This document shows positions 13,300 to 25,200 of a stretch of DNA of 64,000 bases, one piece after another. The stretch is from positions 6,918,001-6,982,000 of the forward strand of contig CM072869.1 in assembly GCA_036937835.1 (NCBI GenBank). Reading direction: 5' to 3'. Source of the DNA: Pampus argenteus. Lineage: Eukaryota > Chordata > Actinopteri > Scombriformes > Stromateidae. A program made the translations under genes and the position numbers. Positions within the stretch are counted from its first letter, which is position 1, and each line of letters begins with the position of its first letter. The notes below the pieces were generated by a model. The model had not been told where the DNA came from. It made no database searches and saw only the letters and a program-made list of their open reading frames with translations.

Positions 13300-16200
13300 A
13301 CATTAAATTGAACTAAGGGCACAGCAACAATGTTTGATTCATTTTTTCCTCTACATAATTTCATATTCATGCATAACGAATAGCATTGTGTCACCACCAC
13401 ACTCTCTCTTACACAGACAGCCACCATAGTGAGTATTAGCAGGCATATGCTGCATAGCAATTTGGCTGCTGCTCCTCCTCTGTCTGAGTCCCACTGTGGT
13501 GACTGGGGGTGTGTTTGGGGAAGGGGAGAAGGTTGGGGTTCTCAGCGCTCCAAGATTAGGCTTGTTTTGTCAGTGAGGAGCACAAGGCGGGGGTTTACAC
13601 ACTCAGTCTGTCCAGGCTGATGAGGTTGAGAATGAGCTTAATGTCAGACACTGACAGACAGCAAAGCACCACAGCAGTTACTGACTAACAACTGCAAATA
13701 CTTTTTTTTGGCATATATAGTAGATTTAAGGGTATAGAGCTTATTTAGATCCCCAAAATCACTAGATGTGTCTCGCTACTCCAGAGGCCATCTACTCCAG
13801 ATCCCCTTCAGAGTAGTGACACATTACAGTAGCAGGGATTTCAGATATGTGTCTTTGTGTTAATGTGACCCAGATGTGTCTCATAGAAAAACATTGACGA
13901 CTGTTTGCATTAAAAACTAGAAACTACAAAAGAAAGCCTGCCTTGCTGATGAATAAATACACTTTGTATTTAGCGACGGCTCACCTGGTGGAGTTGGACA
14001 GCAGCTCAGTGTCTTTGCTCCAGGAGATGGTAGCCTTTGGGGCCGCTTTGGGTCGACATTCGATCACCACCCGGCCGTTTTTAGCTGCCAGGACTCGTTT
14101 CACTGGGTTGTGTTCAAACGTTGGAGCACAGGCTGTGAAATGAGGGACAGTATGGATTATTCATCACAAGCTTAGTAGAATATGCATTAACTGCATATAT
14201 GCATAAATTCATTTTACAAATTTGCCTTCATAAAGATGTGTAGAGTGTAGATTATGTGTGCCACTTTGAATGAATGGAGACATTGTCCATTTATGACTTT
14301 AAATGGCTATGTCTATGTAAAAGTTGTTTTTCTTAACAAAATATCACACTGCACTACATGTCCATTGTCCTAATGAGCTCTAATTAGCCAGTTTGAAACA
14401 TGACCTTCAAATCCCTAATGCAGCCAGTTGTGCTGTGGCTGCAAGTCTGACTCACCAAAGACACGTAGCTCTGCATTGGCATAGATGACTCCGTGGTTAT
14501 TTCTTGCTATGCACTGGTACATCCCTGAATCGTCAAATGTCAAGCTTCTGAAGCTCATTTCTTTCCTGTCAAACTGTGGAAAATAACAGGAGTATATAGT
14601 TAAAGTATCATCATCCCACATTTCACCTTTTTCCCTGCAGTTCAAACTCTATTACAAAGCAAAAGATTAAAATCAAACTGTTGATTGTTGACATCTACGG
14701 AGGTACAGGTGACAATTAGTTGATTTGACTGGGAGAAGACTTCATTAATGCACAACAATGTATCCAGCGGCATATATTAAACAACCTCCCCCACTCTGCT
14801 GTCACTAGCTGCTATTCTCTTGAGTATAATTCAGGCCTGATGACAGTTGTTTCTATGGAGGGTTACACAACTCATGCTGGCACCAGCTCAATAACAACAG
14901 GTACTTTCTCTTGACATGATGTGTACCCACAGTGTCAGCTTCCTGTCACTGCTGTGCTACAGGAACTACCATGAGCTGCACACTGAACAGGGCTGCCAAA
15001 TGGCGCTGTGTATTTTACAGTAGCACCTAAATTGATTGGAAAATGAGGAAAATTATGATTTAGCAGTTTAAATATTACCAGTTCTCCATTTTTCAGCCAA
15101 TGGATGTTTGGTTTAGGTTTGCCACTGGCTATGCAGGACATGGTGTGGTCGCTATTTAGGTCTTTCTCTGTGCTGCTGATGTGCTCCACCCACTCAGGAA
15201 AAGCTGCAAATAAGGAGACAAGCGAATGAGTTACAGTGTATGAAAAAAATCTAAGAAAACTATAAAGCTGCTGAAGAGTATATGATATGGGGTGACACTT
15301 GAGGTAATAAACTAGGTGTTAGATTTAATGAAGGAAAAAGCTGAGAAACTACTCTAGACACTGATAAAAGCAACAGATGCAATGTGTATAGCAGATAATT
15401 AATACAGCTGATATAGACTAAGAATATCTACGTTACCTGTAATGCATTTTAAAATAAGGTTCTTACCTTCTACAATCACACGTGCACTGTGATCATCCTT
15501 TCCCTTTGAATTGAATGCTTCACACACATATGTGCCGGCGTCTTCAGGCTGCACATTGTACAGGTGCAGATGAGCCCCCGCCATCCGCACCTCATGATTG
15601 GGTGGCAGCTCTCCATCGAACTTCTTCCAGCGGATCTCAGGGACAGGGCTGGGAAAGACAGAGAGACAAAAATAATACACAAGTCAGGCTTCAACTTGCA
15701 GTGCATATGCGTCAATGGCATTTAAGCCATCATTGTTCTGAAAGCGTGTATTATAAATCATTCACCTCAGTGAGTATTCAGTGAGTTGAATGGAGCTGTC
15801 TCATATTCCAATCCACTACTTACTGTACTGTTTTGATGTTTGGGTTGATCCCCAACACTTGAGATTCCCTATTTGAGTTGTTGCTAGTTTGCAGCATCAC
15901 TTAAATTGACCCTTTCATGCAAAAATAATAAAGATTAAAAACCTAGAACAATGCAGTAGATAAGACCAACTGGCTGACACCAGGATTTTCATGAAGCACA
16001 TCAGTAAAACCCCACAAATAGTGATAATCGCTGTGTTTCTGCACACTTACTTCCCCAAAGCGAAGCATTCCAGGGTGATATTCTGCCCCACCAGAGCAGT
16101 GGTCTTTGGGAACTTGACTTTGAGGTCAGCAGGGTATTTCTTGATTGGACCTGGAAGGAATAACAACATAATAGAGTTATGACTCTGGAGCTAAACTCAT

Positions 16201-19200
16201 TTCTAGCAGCTAAGCCTGGGCCAAATAGTGTTTTTAGTGAAAATATATAGTATAAGGAGAGGAGGTACATCTAAAGCCTTTATTAAGTTTGGCATATTGG
16301 TTAAAACACAGGGTCTTCATCAAGGTGGAAACAGGAAAACAGATTGTTGACAATATACCAGAAATAAACAATTTTGCATCAAATAACCACCAGTTACACA
16401 AGTATCAAAATGACGTGAAAAATTACCTATTCTGTTCTTACCTGAGGGCTGAATTAAACCAAGATACCCATGTGTGTTTGCTCTTTTAGCCAGGTGTCCT
16501 ACCTTGACACACACAGTGAGCGATGGAGCTTTTAAAGTTAGCAACACAAGGATTACAACGACGTGCACACTAGCATCCCAGTTTTACCCTGGAGTCTTAC
16601 CCTGGTTTTGACCACATTCAGGACATGAAATTTACACACCTCTTATCTCCATGTATAGACAACTGTCCAGGTGTCTAATAGCAGTGCCTAAGTGGGTCAA
16701 GTCTGTCATAAATTAAACTTCTAGACTTGATTTTGTCTGTGAGTGTCAGTGTCCAGATTTTGCATTATGTTACATAAATCTATGTGCGTCTAATTTCTCA
16801 ACTCCCTGTCATTTCTGTACCAACTGGGTTACCTCAGTGAGAATGAACCCACAGCATTTACCACTCTGATAGTGTCCTTTGTGTAGGAAATTATTGACAC
16901 ACCTGAGTAACATGATATTATGTGATACTGTATTGATTCTCAAAAACACTGTATATGTGCGTCTGCGTCTGTGCCCTTGGCAGACATTACTGTCTTTCAG
17001 AGGTTGTGGTGGGCTCAGTTTTAAAGCAAGAGTCAAGATGCTGGTATCATATGAAACTAGACTAGGCTAAATGTTGGTAGGGGAAAAACTGGCACAACAG
17101 TTTTCTGAATTACTGCAATTCCGTATCATCAGACTGCCCCATCAAGGCTCTAAAGACAAGTACACACATACTTATTTCTCTGGTTGGATTGTTATGGCGA
17201 ATCAACAATTTTCAATCAACAACCTCTTCCTTCTCTTGACCCAACTGGTCAAGGCAGATGGCCATTCTGGGGTCACTAAACAGTTTTGCATACATCGGGT
17301 ATGATTGTGGATTCAATGAACCCAACTGTATTCATGTGTGATGATGTTAGTCCTAATATTAGCCATTTCATTGTATTGAGAGCATTTTTGAAACTCACTG
17401 TATAAAATGGATTGGGGTTAAAAAGAGGTTGGAAAGACATAATTGAGGTACTAACGTTCAGCCACAGGCACTAGAGGGATGAACTTGGAGAAGACGCTCT
17501 TAGAAATTGACGGGCTGGATGCAATACACGAGTAGTTGCCGCTGTCTGAGGAGTCCACTTTGGCAATATAGAGGTTGCCCGTACTTTGGGAGACAAAACG
17601 CCTCTTGTCCAGTGGGATGAAGGTGGGGAATTCGTTGAGGATCCATCGAAATGACAGCTTGTCTGCACAGAAAGAGACATAACAAAACACAACCTGTCAA
17701 TCAAGACCTTGGACAAGTGGCAACAACAACAGCTTTGGAAAGAGCTGAAGGGATTGGACGTGAAGCTGGCTCAGTTTGAATCATCTGAATACACGCACAA
17801 TAAAAATAGATCAATTCTTTGGTGCAGAGTGGGATTTATTATTGAAGCATCTATTGACCTTTCAGATTAAATCTAAAATTCTATTGGCTGAGAGAAATAA
17901 TAGAGAAATATTGGAAGCACATTAGCTTATTGAGGTAATTCCAATGCTGCAGAGGGAGAGATGGCAACGCTTTCAGACTACTGTGTTTGATTTACATGTT
18001 CATGAATATGTAAAGTATGTGTATAGTTATTTTTGGCTTAACAGCTACATAGCTACTGAGTAATATCCATCCTAATAGTGAGAATTTAAAAAATGTTGTT
18101 TAGCAGAAGAACCAATACAATGAGGGCACATAAAGAAAACATACACATTATGCAGGAAGCCAGTAAGAAGGGATTACAAACAATAACCTTTATTGACCTA
18201 TTACCTATTAGCTTAAACTAAATATATAATGATAAAAAATATTCTTTTACATCCATGAGTGGGTCAAAGATGTAACTCCATTATGCAGATGGCTGCAAAC
18301 TGAAAAAAAAAAAAAAGCCTAAAACTGATAATGAGACAGTGTCAGAGTCAGGGATGTCATTGTTTTTATACCTCAGAGAATATTAAGAAGGGCAACTGAA
18401 TCCCAAGACAACAGTGGAAAAAAATGTCTTTGATTCATTTCATTATTTCACTAATTGAAGTCCATTCTAGGGCTAACATAGCAGTTACAATTCCAGTTAT
18501 GTACAGGAAATTATAGGGGATAGGGTCATAAATCAAAACAGGATGCAGATATATATACACTGTGTTATAGGAACACTTTATCAGAAGGTGTCACATGTTG
18601 TACCTGGATAATGTGGTGGGGGAGCACAGAGCAGCACCGCCCCCTGTCCCTCTTTGAGGTACACTGACTGCCTTTCCTCCGATGAGAAAAGATCAAGATC
18701 TGAAAAAAAAACAGATAAAAATCTATTGGGAGACAGTTTCAGAGTTAACAGCTACTCAAAATCCTGTCATATATATTCACATTGGAGCATTTTCATACAA
18801 CCTACATGGAAGATGTAAGCATTGTATGAAGTTCAACCACTGCTTTAGAATTGATCTTTGGTTTTTAACACCACTTAGGATTTATCCCAGCTACCCTCGC
18901 GATTTCAGAGCCCTTAATATGCATGAAGGTGCAACTCCAAAGCAGTTCTCTGTTAAAACTGTAAAAACATCACAGCAGGTTAATGGGGATTCACATCTGA
19001 GCCACTTACACCCGAACTGGACAGAGGCCTCTTGGCTGATGACCGTGCCGTACATGTTTGTAGCCCAACAGGAGTACATTCCTGTGTGTTTGTTTTTAAT
19101 GGGGTTGCTGATGACAAGGTTGCCTCCCACTAAACTGTAGTGTCTGTGTTCTGCATTCAGGTCAATTTCATTGTTGTCCAGCATCCATCTGCGAGGAAAG

Positions 19201-22200
19201 CAATCAGGGTCAGTACAGCACTGTAGTTTGAAAGTATTAAGTGTCAAACATAATATGGCAGATTGCTATGAACTACTATTTGATTATAATTGATGAAAAA
19301 TTATTCATTTTACATGGTGCATCATAAACATAAAACCTGTCTGACCCAACACAAGCAATACAAATGTTTCGAATGGCATAGCTGACTGTACTGTACATGA
19401 ACCCTCTAAAACAATACCAGCTATGGTCAAAGCTAATTCCTTGTCCTCTGACAAACTAATTCTGGGCTCTCTGACACTGAAACCGATTCGGGAGGATGCA
19501 GAGCAATGTCATTTTCATATATTTACATCTAAATTGAAACAGATCATTCAAAATGCTTTAAATTTTGAGCAGTCAAATGAGGTGGCGACATGATGGCTAT
19601 GCAGTTTGTTGCAACGGCAGGAACAACTTGGTCTCGTTTCTGGCATGCCATATTTTTGCATTTAAATTATAGTTTAAAAAATGGCTTTAGACATAATGAG
19701 CTGTGCAGATGGTTTGACAACAACACGATTATGTGGGACTAGCTTGAAAATGTATGATGCAATCATGCACTGCTGGATGGTCACGCACAGACATTGTACA
19801 CCTTGGAGGTGAAAGATGGAGAAAAAAAACAAACATCCTTGTGACCTTGCTATTTACAGGCAGTCTGAATACAGCCTGAGAGATTAGAGGCACACTGAAT
19901 GCACAGCGGGCAGTAATGAGGCTGTGTTTATAAGGAACATATGTTACTGGTATGTTGCAGGTGGATTGGCTCTGGCCCGGCAGTTCATGGTGATTTTGGC
20001 CTCGGGGGACTCCTCGGGGTAGATGGTATCCACCGGCTGCTCCTCAAACACTGGCCCGTAACCTGTGGTTTCATCTGTAGACAACAAACAAACGAGACCA
20101 GAGTAAATAGCAACGAAGCTGGTCAAACTCACAAACAGGAAATATCAAGGTGTAAGAGATCAGCCTGTCTGGCAGTTCTGGGGCAGTTGCATCAAAAATG
20201 AAACAACCGAGTTCAGATGTAACATGGAGAGGCGGGAGAAAATCATACTGACTAGACTGTGCGATTGCCCTTGTGAGGACCCGACATTTAATGTTTCAGC
20301 TTGGTTTGTGGTTTTCACAGACGCACACACACCTCAAATTAATCCTGGTTTTAGTCGTTACTAATCTAATCCTTGAATCCACAAAAGCATCTCTTTCAAT
20401 CATTGATGCAGAGTAATAAGCCCCTGCTTTATTCCAAATCACAACTTCACACTAATTATGACAGATGTGCTCAGTCATGTGCCAAACCACAGTGACACAT
20501 TCATCTGTTGCCAGTGGATATGATATTGTCACAAGCTCATACAAATCCTGGAACTGGAAATGCTATCTTGACTTAGCATAATCCAAACCCCTTTCATACT
20601 GCATGTGTCATCCTCAGCGGCAAATCCAGGGAGAGGAGTCTCCTTGATGAAAATACCTTTCTTGGTTCAATCTGCCTTTTACACCATCATCACGCGCGTA
20701 CAATTAGCCCCAATTACTCATTAAAACAGGCAGAAATCACAAGCTGCAGCATGAATAAGACATAAACACAATGCCACGCTATGAATAAGCAATGAGCCGA
20801 AATATTCCCAAATGCTGATTATTCTCTCAGATCAAGAGTGTGTGTGTAGGTGACTGCTGGAATACAAATGTGAAGTGTGTGCGTGTATATATATATGTGT
20901 GTGTGTGCATATGTGTGTATTCCCCTGTTTCTCTTGAGTTCTAAGAGAGCACAGCTGACACCTCAATGGGGAGAGGCTTGCTCTTTCAAACAGTAATATC
21001 CCGCTTTCGATCGGATCTTTCCAACTAGGCCTGCGTTGGCGCTTAGGATTCGCTTACTTTGAAAATGTCATATTGAAAGACAACCTTTAGAAACCTGAAC
21101 ACAAGAGGCTCACTTTCATAATATCCTGCCACCCGAAACTGCATTCTCACTCCTGTTTACTGCTACAAAAGCAGATAAATTTATGCAGAATAATAAGAAA
21201 ATAAAGCGAGAGCCCTACACATTCCAGCAGTTGATCGTGTGCAAGCGCCGGGAGGCGGCAATTAAGACATTAGGAAATAGGAATCCATTCAAACTCACAC
21301 TCTAGCAGCCAACCATGTGCAAGTGCTTGACATTAATGCAAATCCCAAGGACTCTGAATTACTGCTGGTTGGGAGAGAATAATATATACTATAAATGGGT
21401 GAGTGTGAGGCTGACGGGAGACAAATTAAGTGAGAAACTAGATTCTGGGAACAAGGGAGAAAGGAAAAGTACAAAAAAAATTAGAAGGAATTAGGCTCAC
21501 AAGGATGAAGCATACATTAGAGTAAATGGGAATATAGTGACCCTATTCTACTGTTGCACTTAAGTTGCTCTGCATGAGAGTGTCAGATAAATGCTTTGCA
21601 TGTAAATATAAAATATAAATGTGCGATGTGCTGGAGGAGAGTCACTGAGGCTCTGGTGCAGTGCTAAAATAGCAGTTTGAGTATAACTCGGAGAAATGAG
21701 CGCTGGTGCCGTTCCTATCCTTCCCCTGTAATGTGGGATGTGACAGATGGTGGAAGGGGGGTGTTGAAGCAGGCCACATAAGGTCCACCGCCTGGAGACA
21801 CACACAGACCTCGTCTATTCTATCTGCCTCGTTTCAGTCTCTCTGTCTCGAACTCTAACTGCTGTACTTTCCTCTATCCCTTTTTTCTAACCTATATTCA
21901 ACTGTCACACTCATTCATCTCTGGTGAATTGAATCCTAACATTTAATCTTTGTCTCTACAACAATTAGATGGATTCCCATGAAATTACACCCATTCATAA
22001 CACAAGAGTTATTTACAATATTTCAGTTTAGCGGGATATTTTTACACAGACTAATGATGTAAATGAAAATAGCCACAATGAATCTGATTTGCTTTTGACA
22101 CCTGTGGGACTGCATGTGTACATTCATCCATTCATTCATTCGTCCAAGATATAGATAATCTCTTTCCAACTTTCTGTCACTCTCTGAATCTCTTTTATTC

Positions 22201-25200
22201 TCTGTGTGTCTCTGATTCTCTTTTTCCCTACTTTAAACCTTTTCTCTGTTTCCTCTTTTTGCACTACCTGACTTTCGTTGCATTGAATTGACCTGTTTAA
22301 CAGGGCAGTAATTATTTAGACAATACTTAATGGAGAGATCTTCACTCTCTCTCTCACACAAACACATGCATACAGAAAGAAAGACGGACACTTAATCTCA
22401 GTCAAGGCCACATCTGTACAAAGAGAGGAAGAAAGATAGTGACAGATACTCTAGTCAGCGGCTACGTGTCTCCAGGAAGCCATCTTCCTCTGGACAGACT
22501 TCATTGTCAAACACAGACTCCTATTGAGTTGAAGAGCAGGTAAGTTTAGACTCTCATTTGAATTTGAAATACCTGCCTGCTATGTTCTCTAGCAGCAGTT
22601 TCTTACAGGGCATCAATTATTCATTGGGGTTTAGTTATAACTATAGGTGCATGACAATGATTTGTTGACTTGAAACTGTATCATACTGCATAATAAAACA
22701 TGCAACAACTACAATCAGTCCAATTTTGTTGACTTCCAGCTTTTTTCACAGGCTACGGTTCCATTCACATTTTTTTGTTTTAATATCTAAATATCCACAT
22801 TTTGTAATTACACAAAGTCCCAGAAGAATCAAATCCTCTGATGAATTTAACTTTTCACACAGCTGCGTATCTGCAAACACGGCTTGTTTGCATGATCAAG
22901 ACAGAGTGTGTCCAAATGGGACAGATAAACATATTGTTTCCTGGAGGCAACAAAAGCACAGCGTAGCCTGAGCCCACATAATGAGGCATGACGGAAAATT
23001 TTTAAAAATGCTATATGTTAAATAAATAATATTCAATTACTCTGTGTCACTGCAAAGCTAATTATTTTGCTGAGGTGCGGACATGAGAGTGCTGTTGTCA
23101 GTCAGTGTATGCTCTGTGTAGTGGCAGCTGTGCTATCACAACCGCTGTCATAAAGAATTATTGGCTGCAACAGAACAAAGCTACAGGATACACTGTATTA
23201 ATACCAAGGTTTCCACAGGCCAAGATGCATAATAATAAGATTATTAATACCAAATACCAGTCCATTAGACGAGTGTTCACCAAACTTTTGTACTGGGGAC
23301 CCACTTCACTATTAGCCTAAAAATCATAAAACCTTCCTGATCATTTTTTACTACTATTTCTGCATCATCTTATATTATCTTGTGTTTTTTTATTAGCCAA
23401 GCATCCATTTTTTGTGGCTGACTGCAGAATCTGTTATTATTATGGTAGAAATACCCACAAGCTCCCTTATGTAGCTCAAAGCTATACTGCAGCAGTAGTA
23501 ACAGGCATAGGCAGACATTATATGGAAAACCATATACTGTCTAAGAACAGGGGGATGTTTCTAGAGTTTGGCTGGAAAAGTTGAATGCATGACTGACTAC
23601 CTCTGTCTGACACAAAGAGGGCGCATGCGCAGTGGGACATACAACCTGCGCCCTCGGACCAAGCGGCACAGGCTATGTGACGTCACGCGTGACGACTCTG
23701 CCGGTGGTTGGCTCAGGTGAGGAAGCCAAAAGTGTGGGAGATTTGTAGTTTGTTGTTGTTGCTGAGTAGAGATGGACAGTCTGGCTTTATTGTTGCTGCT
23801 CTCGTGGCTGAGTGGAGGTTCCCACGAGGCCGGTGTAACGTGCACCGCTGTGAGGCTGAGAGGCGGCGGTCTGACTGCTCCGTGGTGGCTGGAGGAGACC
23901 AGCAGAGCCTCCGGCCGGCTGCCGGCTTTAAACTAATCTTCATCTGGACGCGTTGATCTGCAGTTCACGATTCGCGGTGAGTTGACTCTTTTCCCGAAAT
24001 GTTTGTCCAAGCAACCACGTGATTAGGCGTGAATCAGAGACAGAAACGGCTAATATGTGACGTAAGCTGTAACTTTGTTGCTGCGATGAGACAGTCTGCT
24101 GCATGCACGGAAAGTAGGAGTTAGTTAGCCGGAAGAGGCGCGGTTGAGGTGTGGTCCTGTTCCTGAAACCTGCTGGTTAAGCTTCAATGAATGTAACTAA
24201 TATCAGAAACGCTGTAAATTGATGAATAAATTGTATTCGTTAATGTATTCATCAATTTACATTATATAATTGATGAATAATGTAAATTGATGACTAAAAT
24301 GTATTTAATGTGTATCGGTTGAAGTATGTATTTGATCATTTTGTTTTCTATGCTGTGAAAACTACAAACTTTTTATAGCCATTTAAGCCTGCAGGGGTGA
24401 AGTGTTTTGTTGGTACTGAAGAGCAGAATGATTTAACATTGCTATGGGCTGATGATGATGAGCACACATATACAGCATTTTTCTCATATATTTTAGCAAA
24501 TACTGTCTTCTGTGCATTGGACTCAAAAACATTAGACGCAGACTTTTATCATGCTGTGTTCCTACTGCAGACAAGTGGAGATCATATCGACATGTCCAGG
24601 AAATGACACTCCATACAGGCACACAGACAGCGGGGATAATCAACAGCCCATTCTTCATAGAGACGAAAAAAGAGAGTGAAAGGGTGAAAACATGTAGGAG
24701 AGACCAACAGAAAAAAATATTCCATCTTCCTGGTTCCAATCGACAATTCATCCTGCACTCAGCATCACAACTTGTTCCCAAGCAACCAATCAGCACGACT
24801 TCCCTTTTCCAATTTACCCCTTGCTGTCAGTCTGCCTCCGCTTAGCACGCATAGAACTCTTATGCAAATAGTAAATGCTGACAGTACAGTTAATGACAAC
24901 CAGTTGCTCTGATTGATCAAAACTCAACTGATTATTCAACCCGACTAAATAAACTAGTAATACATTTAAACTTATTTTAGTCTGTCCCCTGATATTCATG
25001 AATATGATGATGGGTGGGTTTGTATGAAAATCTCAAATTGTCAAGGTATGAATAACTATACGAATATATTCAGAAAATGTATAAATTAGCCATACAGCCT
25101 GATATCATCCATCTTGTCAGAGTCGAGTCTTGGATTTTAACCACCTCCATTAGTATTAATGTACATCTGCAAGACGGAAAAATCTAGAAATAGTAACAGT

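Larger units (their letters stand above)
12351..13984. other. Introns around exon 12
   Basis: Two introns of about 0.7 and 0.8 kb flank exon 12. The upstream one holds the (TA)n tract at 13256-13296. No other structure was recognised. Confidence 0.7.
14133..19009. other. Introns between coding exons 4 and 11
   Basis: Between the listed exons lie introns of about 0.26 to 1.3 kb; those over 300 bp are 14133-14455, 14574-15078, 15649-16050, 16151-17455 and 17663-18603. Apart from short A or T runs I see no further exons, repeats or RNA genes in them. Confidence 0.6.
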
